Source: Peromyscus leucopus (lineage: Eukaryota; Chordata; Mammalia; Rodentia; Cricetidae). Taken from it: a stretch of DNA of 64,000 nt. Numbering within the stretch: the first letter of the stretch is position 1; every line of letters begins with the position of its first letter. The stretch spans positions 80,578,735 to 80,642,734 of the forward strand of contig NC_051066.1 in NCBI RefSeq assembly GCF_004664715.2, in the 5' to 3' direction. The position numbers were made by a program, and so were the translations under genes. Shown in pieces: positions 1-11,395 of the stretch. Under the pieces are notes generated by a model. The model had not been told where the DNA came from. It saw only the letters and a list, made by a program, of their open reading frames with translations, and did not search any database.

Positions 1-1119
1 TACTGGAGCCAAATGGACCTAACAGATGTCTACAGAACATTTCACCCAAACACAAAAGAATATACTTCCTTCTCAGCACCTCATGAACATTCTCTAAAAT
101 TGACCACATACTCGGTCACAAAGCAAATCTCAACAGATACAAGAAAACTGAAATAACCCCTTGCATCCTATTGGACCACCATGGATTAAAGCTGGGTTTT
201 AACAACAGAAGCAACACAAAGCCTACAAACTCATGGAATCTGAACAACTTTCTACTTAAATGACTACTGTGCCAAGGAAGAAATAAAGAAATTAAAGACT
301 TTCTAGAATTCAATGAAAATGAATGCACAACAAACCCAAACTTATGAGACACAATAAAAGTGGTGCTAAGAGGAAGGTTCCTAGCACTAAATTCTTATAT
401 AAAGAATTTGGAGACATCTCATACTAGCAAACTTAATAGCACACGGAAAGCTCTAGAACAAGAAGAAGCAAACTCACCCCAGAATAGACAACAGGAAATA
501 ATCAAACTGAGGGCTGAAATTGATAAAATAGAAACAAAGAGAACAATATAAAGAATCAATGAAACAAGAGTTGGTTCTTTGAGAAAATCAACAAGATAGA
601 CAAACCTTAATCCAAACTAACTGAAAGGCAGAGAGAGAATGTCCAAATTAACAAAATCAGGAATGAAAAGGGGCACATAACAGACAATGAGGAAATCCAG
701 ACCAGCAGTAGGTCATACTTCAAAAACCTGTACTCCCCAAAACTGGAAAAATCTAAATGAAATGGACAAATTTCTTGATAGATACCATCTACTAAAGTTA
801 AATCAAGAACAGATGAACAATTTAAATAGACCTGTACCCCCTAAGGAAATAGAAGCAGTCAGTAAAATCTCCCAACCAAAAGAAGCCCAGCGCCAGATGG
901 TTTTAGTACAGAATTCTACCAGACTTCCAAAGAAGAGCTGATACCAATATTCCTCAAATTATTCCCCAAAATAGAAGCAGAAAGTACATTACCAAATTCA
1001 TTTTATGATGCCACAGTCACCCTGATACCCAAACCACACCAAGACTCAACAAAGAAAGAATTACAGACCAATCTCCCTCATGAACATCGATGCAAAAATA
1101 ATCAATAAAATACTGGCAA
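1..1119 (+). mobile_element. L1 LINE, ORF2 part 1 (endonuclease end to early reverse transcriptase)
   Basis: Conceptual translation matches L1 ORF2p from the C-terminal part of the endonuclease domain through the linker into the first reverse transcriptase block (the stretch ending in a NxDAKIxNKILAN-like motif at about 1084-1119). ORF2p nicks target DNA and reverse-transcribes L1 and SINE RNA. The frame is broken by several stops and frameshifts, so this copy is dead. The left part lies outside the window. The element is interrupted at 1119 by another insertion and resumes at 2948 exactly where the protein homology left off. Confidence 0.93.
1103..1119 (+). repeat. Left target-site duplication of the composite insertion
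   Basis: The 9-mer TACTGGCAA at 1111-1119 recurs at 2948-2956, and the A-rich bases before it are also similar. This is the signature of LINE-type target-primed integration into the L1. Confidence 0.8.
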
Positions 1120-2947
1120 ACCACATGGAAACCTGGGCTGGGCTGTTCCCAAGGACCATGTCTGGGCCCATGATCCTACCATAGCTGGAGTGTGTGCTGT
1201 TTGTGGCCTGTGTTGCCACCAAAGGCCACACTGATGCCCAGGATCTGGTCCTCCATCTGTGTGCTTCTTGGTGCCCAAAGGGCTGGGATGCTGCTGGACA
1301 CATACAGACCTGAGTTACCGGCCTGAGCTGCAGCTGAGGCCATATCTGGGTTTGTGGCCTTGCAGGTCCTGTCTGCGGCTCCTGTTGCCATCAATGGCAG
1401 TACAGACACTCAGAATCTGGGCCCATACCCGGGACTATTTGGGGTTGTGTGGGGGTTCAAGGGCCATGCTGCCATTGGGCCCATGCTGATTTAAGCGACC
1501 TGCACTACCAACCAGGACCATGGTGATATCCAAGCCCAGGCTGCTGCCAAGGATCATATCTGGGTCCATGACCCAATCACATCTGGAGTTTGTGTTGATG
1601 TCCATGGCCTGTGGCACCACTAAGGACCACCTAAGTTCAGGTTAGTGTCCAAGGATTGATCCTGTCAGGACCATGCATATCTGAGTAGCCTGCACTGCCA
1701 CCCTGGGCTGCCGTCAGGGGTTGTGTCTACATCGGTGTCCCTGTCACAGCTACGGTCTGTGTTGATGTCCATGGCTCCTGTTATCACCAAAAGCACCAAG
1801 GACAGGGCTGCACAGAGTCGGCCCTGCCCCTCACTGGATGCAGCACTAGGGAGAACTGGCCCAGCCCCTCCATCCCCCACCCGCACAAGAGGCACAAGTG
1901 ATTGGTGCAGCAAACGTGTGTGGGAGATCTAGCCCCATGAGAGTGGGAGAATTGGCGCTGTCTCCCCACTGGCGGCAGCACTCAAGGAGAGCAGGCCCTG
2001 CACCTTACCTGGGCAGCACACTAGAGCTGGCCCTGTTGGCAGGGGTGCAGGTGATCCAGGCCTGTGGGTGTGAGAGCGGGAGAGCTGCCTCTGCCCCTCC
2101 CTGGTATGCTATGGGATGGCAAGGGTAAGGGAAATATGCCCTCCCCTCCCGCCTGCCTACCCCTTGCCATCTGCAACAGGTGGGAGAGCCAACCTTGGGA
2201 GCATGAGAACAGAAGACCTGACCCTGCTCCTCACCAAGTGCACCAATCCAGAGAATGGGCTCTTCACCTTACCTGGGCAGAACAGTGGAGCTGGCCCTGA
2301 CGGTGTGGGTGCGGGTGAGCTGGACTTGAGAGTGTGAGAGCAGGAGAACTGGCCCCGCCCCTTTCTGTCTGCTGCCTTGGGTGAACTAGCCAAGGCACTG
2401 CTGGAGAGTTTGCCTGGGTGGTGATGATGAGGGAAAGGTGGAAGGCTGACCAACCCAGCTACCACCCAGACCTAGAGCCAGGACTGCGAGGTGGCCCACC
2501 CCAACACCCACCTCATCTATGAACTGCTGGAGCATGTGAAGAGGATGAACCTACAAATCCAAAGCTACAAGGTCTCCGTGACAAAAGGCAACAATAGTTT
2601 ATTCAAGAGGAGCGAGCCCCAGTGAGGGCCCAGTATCGAGGGTGTAGCAGAAGCCAGATGCCTCAAACCAGACCAATGACTCGTTGCAATGAATACTTAC
2701 AAATAAAGATACATAGGCTAAAGGATATACTGTGTGACTCACTGGGCCACATTATAGCTTCCATGCTGAGATTTTTTTATTTGTTTTTTGTTTGTTTGTT
2801 TGTTGTTTTTTGTTTGTTTGGTTTTACTTTTAAATTTTGTTTTGTGGGGGAGGTTGCAAGGGTAGAGGGCAGAGGCAAGGGGACAGAGAGATGAGTATGA
2901 ATGCATAATGTAAAATCCACAAAGAACCAATAAAAAGTTTTAAAAAG
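1120..2947 (+). mobile_element. GC-rich composite retroelement (unassigned family), copy 1
   Basis: About 1.83 kb interrupting L1 ORF2. Three parts are visible. (a) 1120-1800 has loosely repeated modules carrying variants of 'TGTGTTGATGTCCATGG' and 'CATGTCTGGGCCCATGA'. (b) 1800-2400 has GC-rich subrepeats of the kind 'AGAGCTGGCCCTG' and 'CACACTAGAGCTGGCC'. (c) 2460-2947 is a non-repeated 3' domain with a TTTG-rich patch and an AATAAA signal at about 2931, ending in an A-rich stretch. No credible reading frame is seen. The target duplication and A-rich 3' end imply mobilisation by L1 machinery. The layout recalls VNTR-type composite elements, but I could not name the family. A processed non-coding transcript is an alternative. 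Confidence 0.7.
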
Positions 2948-5107
2948 TACTGGCAATCTGAATTCAAGAATACATCAAAAAGATCATCTACCATGATCAA
3001 GTGAGCTTCATTCCAGAGTTGCAAGGATAGTTTAACATATGAAAATCTAATCAATGTAATCCACCATATAAACAAACTGAAAGAAAAAAAAAACATATGA
3101 TTATCTCATTAGATGCTGAAAAAGCTTTGACAAAATCCAACCCTCATTCATGATAAAAAGTCTTGGAGAGATCAGTGATACAAGCAACATACCTAAACGT
3201 AATAAAGGCAATATACAGGAAGCTGATAACCAACATCAAATTAAATGGAGAGAAACTCAAAGCAGTTCCACTAAAATCAAGAACAAGACAAGGCTTTCCA
3301 CTCTCCATATCTATTCAATATAGTACTTGAAGTTCTATCTAGAGCAATAAGACAACTGAACAAGATCAGTGGGATACAAATTGGAAAGGAAGAAGTCAAA
3401 GTATCACTATTTGTAGATGATATGATAGTATACATAAGTAACCCCAAAATTCTACCCGAGCACTCCTTTAACTGACAAGCACCTTCAGCAAAGTGGCTGG
3501 ATGCAAGATTAACTTTAAAAAATCAGGCTTTTCTATACACAAATGAAAGACAAGCTGAAAAAGAAATCAGGGAAACAGCACCCTTCACCATAGTCACAAA
3601 TAATGTGGTATAACGCCAACCAAGCAAGTGAAAGACCTGTATAACAAGAACTCTAAGTCTTTGAAGAACAAAATTGGAGAAGATACAGAAGATGGAAAGA
3701 TCTCCCACGCTCATGGATTAGTAGGATTAACATAGTAAAAATGGCTATCTTACCAAAAGCAATCTGCAGATTCAACACAATACCATGAAAATCCTAACAA
3801 ACCTTTACAGACTTTGAAAGAACAATACTCAACTTCATATAAAAAAAAAAAACAATAGCTAAAACAATCCTGTGCAATAAAAAAAACTTCCAGAGGTATC
3901 ACCATCCCTGATTTCAAGCTCCACTGCAGAGCTATAGTAATAATAATAAAAAAAAAAAAACCACATGGTATTATCATAAAAGCAGACATGTGGATCAATA
4001 GAATTGAATTGAATTGAAGACCCAGATATAAATCCACACCTCTATAGATCCCTGATTTTCAACAAAGAAGCCAAAATTATACAATGGAAAAAAGAAAACA
4101 TCTTTAACAAATGGTGCTGGTATAACTGGATGTCAGCATGTAGGAGAATGCAAATAGATCCATATTTATCACTTTACACAAAACTCAAGTCCAAGTAGAT
4201 CAAAAACCTCAACATAAATTCAGTTACACTGAACCTGATAGAAGAAAAAGTGGGGAATAGCCTTGAATGCATTAGCACAGAAGACAACTTCCTGAACACA
4301 ACATCAACAGTGCAGACACTAAGATCCACAATTAATAAATGGGACCTCATGAAACTGAAAAGCTTCTGTAAGGCAAAGGACACCATCAATGGAACATATA
4401 TGGTAGCCTACATATGGGAAAAAAATCTTTGCCAACCTCACATCTGACAGAGAGCTAATTTTCAAAATATATAAAGAACTCAAGAAACTAGACATCAAAA
4501 ACAAACAAACAAACAAATAATTCAACTAAAAAAATGGGGTACAAATCTAAATAGAGAATTCTCAACAGAGGAATCTCAAATGGCTGAGAAACACTTAAAG
4601 AAATGTTCAACATCCCTAGCCATCAGGAAATGCAAATTAAAATGACTCCATCTTACACCTGACAGAATGTCTAAGATCAAAAACATGCTGGAGAGGATGT
4701 GGAGCAAGAGGAACTCTCCTCCAATGCTGGTGGGAGTGCAAACTTGTGCAGTTATTTGGAAATCAGTATGGCAGTTTCTCAGAAAATTATGAATCAATCT
4801 ACCTCAAAACCCAACTATACCACTCTTGGGCATATACCCAAAGGATGCTCAATCATACCACAAGAACACTTGCTTAACTATGTTCATAGTAGCTTTATTC
4901 ATAATAGCCAGAACCTAGATGTCCCTCAAGCTATGAAAGGATAAAAAAAAAATGTGGTACATTTACACAATGGAATATTACTCAGCTATTAAAAACATTG
5001 ACATCATGAAATGTGCAGGCAAATGGATGGAATTAGATAAAATAATCCTGAATAACCCAGACCCTGAAAACAAACATGGTATGTACTCATTTATAAGTGG
5101 ATATTAG
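2948..5107 (+). mobile_element. L1 LINE, ORF2 part 2 (reverse transcriptase to C-terminus)
   Basis: Continues the ORF2 frame from the break at 1119. The reverse transcriptase catalytic box reads FVDD (usual L1 form FADD) at about 3410-3421. Thumb and cysteine-region homology follows to the stop TAG at 5105-5107, after the usual C-terminal motif (ISGY). Multiple stops and indels make it non-functional. Confidence 0.93.
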
Positions 5108-5793
5108 CTGTAAAGAAAATAATAACCATGCTGTAATTCACAGCCCCAGAGAGGCTAGGTAACAAGGAGGGCTCAAGGCTGGGGGAGTGGAGAACGACAC
5201 TTGGCCCTCCGTGGGAAGGGGAAATAGAATAGATTTCATGGGATGGGAGCATGAAGAATCAAGTTGGGGTAGGGGAGAGAGACTACTGAAAGAGAAGACT
5301 GGGAAACGAGGAGGGCACTTTGGATTGAAGTAGAAACCTGGTCAGAGGAAAACTCCCAGGAATCTACAAGGATGATCCCAGCTAAGACTTCTAGCAATAG
5401 AGGATTCATAGCCTAAACTGGCCATCTCATGAGAGCAGGCAAGACTTCCCATGGAGGGACTGAGACAACAACCCAGCCAACATAAACTTCAACCTACAAT
5501 TTGTCCTCCTACAAGGTGTTCTGAGATTGGTCCTAAGCCAATTGTCATGAGAGAGACTTCATCTAGCAACTGATGAAAACAGATGCAGAGACCCACAGCC
5601 AGACATTAGGCAGAGCTTGGGGAATCCTGCAGAAGAGGGAGAAGGAGACTCATAGGGGCGAGAAGGGTCAAGGACACCACAAAAAACCCACAAATCAACT
5701 AATCTGGGCTCATAGAGGCTCACAGAGACTGCACTGACTATCAAGGAGCCTTCATGGGACTGAACTAGGCCCTCCGTGTATATATTACAGTTC

Positions 5794-5810
5794 TGTAGCT
5801 TGGTCTTCTT
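5794..5810 (+). repeat. 17-bp target-site duplication, left copy
   Basis: TGTAGCTTGGTCTTCTT at 5794-5810 is repeated perfectly at 6113-6129, bounding the B1 insertion. Confidence 0.92.
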
Positions 5811-6112
5811 CTTCTTCTTCTTCTTCTTCTTCTTCTTCTTCTTCTTCTTCTTCTTCTTCTTCTTCTTCTTCTTCTTCTTCTTCTTCTTCTTCTTCTTTCT
5901 CCTTCTCCTTCTCCTTCTCCTTCTCCTTCTTCTCCTTCTTCTCCTTCTTCTCCTTCTTCTCCTTCTTCTCCTTCTTCTTCTTCTCCTCCTCCTCCTCCTC
6001 CTCCTCCTCCTCCTCCTCCTCCTCCTCCTTCTTCTTCTTCTTCTTCTTCTTCAGCCCAGTCTGGCCTCGAACTCACAGAGATTCACCTGCCTCTGCCTCC
6101 CGAGTGCTGGGA
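5811..6112 (-). mobile_element. 5'-truncated B1 SINE with a hugely expanded tail
   Basis: A partial B1 lies antisense at about 6052-6112. Its 3' tail, read on the + strand, is about 240 nt of pyrimidine: about 31 uninterrupted CTT units (to 5896), then CTCCTT-type units, then (CCT)n at 5983-6029, then CTT again. Perfect 17-bp duplications flank the insertion. Confidence 0.88.
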
Positions 6113-6403
6113 TGTAGCTTGGTCTTCTTATGGGACTCCTAACAGTGGGAACAGGGGCTGTCTCTGACTCTTTTCCCAGCTTTTGGGACCCTTCTTTCCT
6201 ACTGGGTCACCTTGTCCAGCCTCAATACAAGGGGAGATGCTTAGTCTTACATGTTCTGTTGCTATCCATGGGAGGCCTGCCCTTTTCTGAATAGAAATGG
6301 AGGAAGGGTGGGTAGGAGGAACAGAGGGAAGGTAGAGGAGAGAGGCTGGGAGGAGAGGAGGGAGGGGAAATTGTGGCCGAGATGTAAAAATAAATAAATA
6401 AAT

Positions 6404-6478
6404 AAGAAAGGAAGGAAGGAAGGAGGAAAGAAAGAAAGGAAGAAAAGAAAGAAGGAAGGAAGGAAAGAAAGAAAAAAA
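6404..6478 (+). repeat. GGAA/GAAA purine microsatellite in the L1 tail
   Basis: Mixed GGAA and GAAA units following AAATAAAT units at the L1 3' end. Confidence 0.85.
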
Positions 6479-7040
6479 CTTACATAAATTCTAAAATTGT
6501 AGCCATGAATAATCATAGTATTTATGCATTTCTTTTATGAAAATTTTCATGGGTTTAAGGAAAAGGGTCAAACTGAGTTTATTTCAAATAGAAGTTCGTT
6601 TAGACACATACAAATCAAACTAGGCTTGTTCACCTGTTCTTACTGGTCCATCTGCTTTGAAGGGACTGAGGAAGTGTCAAACCTGAGGAGTCCTAAACGA
6701 CCCCTCATCCTCAGATGCCCCTCTGAAAGCCCAGAGGAAACAAAACCTCATAGCAGATGCAGAAAGGGCTTCTGGGTGATGCCTGAGGACCAGAGTCCTG
6801 GTCTCCACCCTGACTCGCCTTCTCCACTCAGCTGAGGCTCAAACCCATTCCTGCCCTGAACTGGCTGTGCTTAGGGTCCTACTCGGCAGAGTGAGACTTC
6901 AGAGGCCCCCAAGTAAATCAACTTCTTTTACAGAAAAAGAAAAACAAAACAAAACATTTTATTTCACAATCACGTGAGTTTGCCTGGCTTTTTTTTCTTC
7001 CTTTTCTTTCTTCCTCCCCTCCTTCCTGCTCCCACTCTTT
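6479..7040. other. Unique sequence, nothing recognised
   Basis: About 560 bases with no repeat or exon I can identify. A frame of about 100 codons begins at 6524 but matches no family I know. A pyrimidine-rich stretch (6988-7040) leads into the next B1. Confidence 0.5.
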
Positions 7041-7165
7041 CTTTTTTGACAAGGTCTCCCAGGCTGACGTGGAGCTCACTCTGTAGACAAGGCTTGCCTA
7101 GAGCTAACAGCGGTTCTCTTGCCAACGACTCCTGTGTGCAATCACCATAGCTAGTTCTGTGGGTT
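7041..7165 (-). mobile_element. Degraded B1 SINE
   Basis: Antisense B1 landmarks: 'ACAAGGTCTCCCAGGCTG', then 'GGAGCTCACTCTGTAGAC'. The poly(T) and pyrimidine run before it is the decayed A-tail. Confidence 0.65.
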
Positions 7166-7724
7166 GTTTGTTTTATTTTTCCTTTTTATGGCAGCCTGCG
7201 TTAACCATGCTGGCACACAGTGCCACATGTCTTCCCTGACAATTACAATGGCAAGAATTCCATGGTAGGAAAGAGATTCCGAATAAGGAGAAAAGGGAAG
7301 GGGGCCATTTTATCCCATTATGAAGACTATCTCATGTGTTTGAAACATTGGCTATAAAACAAGATGGAAAGTGATTGGACTTTGAGTCAAAATGATGGTA
7401 GTAGTCAACCAGAGGGAATGATGTGTGCCGTGTCATAGGGCATGAGCTTCTCATGTCAACGCAGTTACTGTTCCGACTGTGCCAACAGTTGCAGTAGCTC
7501 TCAGGAAATGAAGAAGCATGTTCAGGAGTCCTGCACCCAGCACAGAGCGGCAGTTCAGACACCAGAACACACAGATTCCCGACTGCCTGGCTTGAAGACT
7601 GCTGATACTTAGGCACAGCAGACATGACTCTAGACCGCTCGGGGACTTCACTCTGGATCCTCAAGGACTTACGAGTGTAGATCCTCTCAGTAACTTTAGA
7701 AAGAGTGCCCTGACTTCAGAACGC
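7166..7724. other. Unique sequence, nothing recognised
   Basis: No SINE, LINE or credible exon seen. Open frames here overlap each other on several strands and show no domain. Confidence 0.5.
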
Positions 7725-7726
7725 TG

Positions 7727-7945
7727 CTTGGGGGTGGGGAGATGGCTCAGTGGTTAAGAGCACTTGCTTTCAATCCTGGGGACTAGAGTTTAAGCCCAGC
7801 AATCAGCTCCAATGACTTAACAAATGCCCATAACTCCAGCTCCAAGGGACCCCGTGCCTTCTTCTGACCTCCTCAGGCATGCACACACCGAGACACATAT
7901 ACACAGACAGGCACAAACACAAACACATAAATAAAATAAAATGCC
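7727..7945 (+). mobile_element. B2/B3 SINE
   Basis: tRNA-derived head 'GGAGATGGCTCAGTGGTTAA' near 7737, middle ending in 'CCTTCTTCTGACCTCCTCAG', then an ACACA-rich tail and AATAAAATAAAA. Confidence 0.85.
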
Positions 7946-8011
7946 GAGAAAACTACTCAGGGCACATTTCGCAGGCATCCTGAGCTCACTTTTACAAAAA
8001 GATATTTGTGT

Positions 8012-8165
8012 CATGGCAGCTCACAACTGTCTGTAAGTCCAGTTCCAGGGGATCTGAGGCTGTCTTCTGACTTCTGCAGGCACTGAGCACACACGTGGCT
8101 CACAGACACATACAGACAAAACACCCATACACACGAAGTAAAATAAAAAATAATTTATATTTATT
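8012..8165 (+). mobile_element. 5'-truncated B2 SINE
   Basis: Begins inside the element ('GCAGCTCACAACTGTCTGTA'), continues to the CACA-rich tail and AAATAAAAAATAA. Confidence 0.8.
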
Positions 8166-9756
8166 TATGTCACAAAAACAAGTGCCGATGACCCTTTCAG
8201 ATAGCAGAAGTAGGCTCACCAGAATGTGACAGGTCACCAGGGTTCCATCTGTCTTGGTGACTCTACTCAGGCCTGAGAGCCTCTAATGGATATTTCAGGC
8301 CCTGTCTAGAAGCTGGCTGTGTGTTGGAAAGTGGGTCATTTTGTACAGTTTGAGAAGGAAGCGTAGACTAACTGGCCGGGTCCACATGTTTCTTTGCTTT
8401 GTAACAGAACACTCAGGATGAACAGCAAGGATAGGTTGAATGAATAAATGAATGAATGAATGACGCCAATTCCTATCACTAAGAAGAGAACTTTATTTAC
8501 ATAAAGTGGGATAGTGACTCTTCCTTGGAGGAACACAGTTTTCTCAGCCTGGAGAGAAATCAGTACATAGTGTTTTATTGCTCTTAAACGTATCGTTCTC
8601 ACATTGTGCTGGGTGTGGGACCGGGGGCCTGACTAACTTCTAGGTTATTCTTGGACATAAAGTGTTCTGGCTCTGAATCAAGACAAATTTGGCCCTTTAA
8701 AATCTCTGAGGTTTGTGGCAGGTCCTAAAGACGGTGACAACACCATAATAGGCCCTTTATGAAGGTTTCTGCACTCAAATGACATTGAGCCCGGCGCTCG
8801 GCAGCACTGACCTCCGGAGTGCCTGTCAAGGGAAGGCCAATGCTCTAGACAGACGGGGCTATAAAAGGATGCTGTGCAGCTGTGGGGGGAGCTATTTTGG
8901 GATCCCAGGGGGTCTCATTTGTGCTTCAGGTTAGGAGGCTTCCAAATGGAGAGGAGAATGTTCCAGGGCAGGGAACATGACCAGACCTCGCCCTCCTTCC
9001 TCCTACCAGGCAGCATCCCCCCTTCGGCTCAGAGATGTCACCAGCACTGGATCCTTGAGCCCTGTGGGAAAATGGGAGAAAAACAAAAGACAGAAAAAAC
9101 GAGCAGGCCATCTCCCAGCCCAGAGCCATGCTCAGGGAAACTGCTTCCTCAGCTGTGTTCTAGATAAGACTGTGCTGACGTGTGCAGGATGTGCCCAAGT
9201 GCCAAGGCCTCGGGCTCTTGCTGCCTTTTACATGCACTTCAGTGGCTTTCAAACCGAAGGAACCTGCAAGTTTAGGTGAGGAGAGGGAGATGGAGTCATC
9301 TTCCCAGCTCGACTCTGGCCCTCAGCGGAACAAAGAAGTCAATTATTTCTCCTCAGATGCCCCAGACAGGAGAAGCTCTGCCCTGGGAGCCTTGAATAGT
9401 GTCTCTTCTTTACTTCTTCCTTCTACCTAACCTGAAATCATCTTATCGTGTTAGGTTAGAGGCCTGGTGTCCTCTGTTATCAGCTCAGGCTGACTGGATA
9501 TGATTAATGGCCGCCATCTTGAAGATAGATCTAATGGAACATCTCACATTGCTTAAGGCTGTGCACTTCAGAGCTCCGCACGCTTGGGGTGGAACGCTGT
9601 ACTGTTCTCCTCTAGCTGTAAGGCCTTTTGTAGGTCATTACTCAGAGTCATATTGTACCACAAGACAGGAATAGCTATCATACTTATCTCATGGGATTGT
9701 GTTGAGTTAAATATCTAGCCCCATGCACATCACATGCTCAGTGGTCCCAGGTCATT
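8166..9756. other. Unique sequence with a short GAAT repeat and a TATA-like site
   Basis: About 1.6 kb without clear transposons. It holds (TGAA)n at about 8438-8463 and GCTATAAAAGG at about 8859-8869 in a locally GC-rich setting. Several 80-100 codon frames at 8870-9430 overlap in different phases and carry no domain, so I do not call a gene. Confidence 0.45.
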
Positions 9757-9757
9757 T

Positions 9758-9832
9758 TAGGGTTGGGCGTGTGGCCTAGTGGCAGAATATGTTATTTGCA
9801 CGAGGCTGTGGCTTGATTCCCTAGCACCATGT
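9758..9832 (+). mobile_element. ID-like tRNA-derived SINE, degraded
   Basis: 'GTGTGGCCTAGTGGCAGAAT' followed by 'GCTTGATTCCCTAGCACC' keeps the A-box/B-box layout of ID or B4 heads. Confidence 0.5.
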
Positions 9833-9984
9833 GTATAAAAACAAGCCATCTGTTTTTGTAATGGGTATGTGGTATCTATATCTACTAGTGAACGGGGAAG
9901 CAAGGCCAGTGGTACGACACTTAAGGTTTGAAGCACACGCTGAAAGGCTCTGGCAGGCATGGCAAGCAAACATGGCGCCAACAG

Positions 9985-10395
9985 GTTTTGCCCTTCTCCC
10001 CCCTTTCCCCTCTTCCCTGCTAAAAACCATTAGATGACATTCCTAAAGCCAGCCCCTAAGGTCCATTCCCTCATTTGGCCACTGAGTCACTCCTGAGACA
10101 AAATGTCAAGGTCCAACCATCAAAATCCATTATTTGACTAGTATGTCCAGTCAGGATTTACCAGCTCACTCTAGTACAGACTCCCCCTTTTTCTCCTTAA
10201 AAATCCACTCGTGCAAAAAGACACCCATTTGCTGCTTGCTGCCTCTGCTCGCTCCAGAGACAGCCCCCACCCCCACCCCCACTTTCCCCTCCAGGGTAAT
10301 AAATCTCCTTTATGATGAGAACTGGGCGTCGAGTGCGGCCCGTACTGACTCTGAGGGGCTGCCCTCTCTTACACTCATGACCAGGATCTTCACAT
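9985..10395 (+). mobile_element. Probable degraded solo LTR
   Basis: A TATA-like CCTTAAAAATCC at about 10195, about 100 bases later AATAAA at about 10298, then a GT/CG-bearing downstream segment. This spacing fits U3-R-U5 of an endogenous retrovirus LTR. Ends are not defined and no target duplication was found. A decayed gene promoter plus poly(A) site is less likely. Confidence 0.45.
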
Positions 10396-10417
10396 GCTTT
10401 ATCTGTTGAATGACTCT

Positions 10418-10692
10418 TCTGTGGTGATTCGAAACCTAACCCCCAATGTCCTTCCTGGTATTTGGAGGCAGGGCCTTTGGGAGGCAATTACATAGAAGGA
10501 TGGAGCCTTGATGAATGAGATTAGGATCCTTACATGCGATACCCTGAGAACTCCCTCACTTCTTCTGTTGTGGGTGAACTCAGAGAGAAGTTGGCTGTCT
10601 GTGAACCTAAAAATGGGCCCCACCAGGACTATGGGAAATACAGTTCTCTGTTTATGAGCCACCAAGTCTATGGTTAGTTGGTATATCACCCC
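10418..10692 (+). mobile_element. Ancient eutherian repeat (L1M 3'-end type)
   Basis: Landmarks 'AAACCTAACCCCCAATGTCC', 'GGCAGGGCCTTTGGGAGG' and 'CACCAAGTCTATGG' match a very old mammalian interspersed repeat. I believe it is the 3' region of an ancient L1; the family name is uncertain. The repeat at 54880-55240 is the same family in opposite orientation. Confidence 0.65.
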
Positions 10693-10904
10693 AAAGAGAC
10701 CAAGATCTCATGGAGAAAAGCAAAAGAGACAAGAAAAAGCAAAGAAGAGACAATGTGGGAGGAAGTGATGGGAATGGAACCACACTTTGCTGACCCTGGT
10801 GTTTGGAGCTCTGGTACTGTCAGCACAGAAGGGCAGGTAGTGAAGACACAAACATACCTACCTTCAGAACAGACAGCGTAGCCTTGCCTAAGACTTATAA
10901 CAAT

Positions 10905-11040
10905 AGAGACAAAGTCTATATTCTCACCCACTTGAAGAAATGAAGGCTCGGAGAAGTAAAAGAGTTTACTCAAGGTCACACAGTGAGTGGCAGAGGAAAA
11001 AGCAGGTCTTTTGGTGTCCCTGTTCAAAACTGTGTAGATC
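10905..11040 (-). mobile_element. MIR SINE
   Basis: Antisense MIR core: 'AAATGAAGGCTCGGAGAAGT', then 'CAAGGTCACACAGTGAGTGG'. An ancient mammalian SINE. Confidence 0.65.
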
Positions 11041-11395
11041 TAAGGACTACAGTCAGACTGTATTTTTAGAAGACATTCTGAGTTTAGCCAGATGGTTTCT
11101 TGTTGGTTTGTTCAGTTTTGTTATCAACCAAATGAACAATATGAGACGGGTTAGACTTTCCTTAGGAAGTCTGCCATGTATGTGTGCACAGTCTGTGCTG
11201 CTTTGAACTTAATGTTCCCTGAGAAAGGGGGCCTTGCTGAGAGATGAGAAGGGAACACAGACTAGGGCAACATTAAATAGATGTATTAAATGCAAATCAG
11301 AGCTGACTTAGAGTCCATCTCACTCCAGTTAGATGACTGTTATTAAATACACATACAACAACCCTAAACAAACAAACAATAAATAAATACAGTGA
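11041..11395. other. Unique sequence, nothing recognised
   Basis: AT-rich, with a short AAAC/AAATA-rich patch at 11355-11392. No exon or SINE seen. Confidence 0.45.

Larger units (their letters stand above)
5108..6478 (+). mobile_element. L1 3' UTR and A-rich tail, interrupted by an antisense B1
   Basis: The purine-rich, GGGAGGGG-containing 3' UTR typical of rodent L1 follows the ORF2 stop. It is interrupted at 5811-6112 by a B1 insertion, resumes at 6113 and ends in (AAAT)n at about 6388-6402, then GGAA/GAAA repeats to about 6478. The tail repeats probably grew from the L1 poly(A). Confidence 0.85.

Noticed and set aside
5765..6117. Long frames encoding Phe/Leu-rich (+) and Glu/Gly/Arg-rich (-) proteins
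   Set aside because: They are translations of the CTT/CCT microsatellite in a B1 tail.
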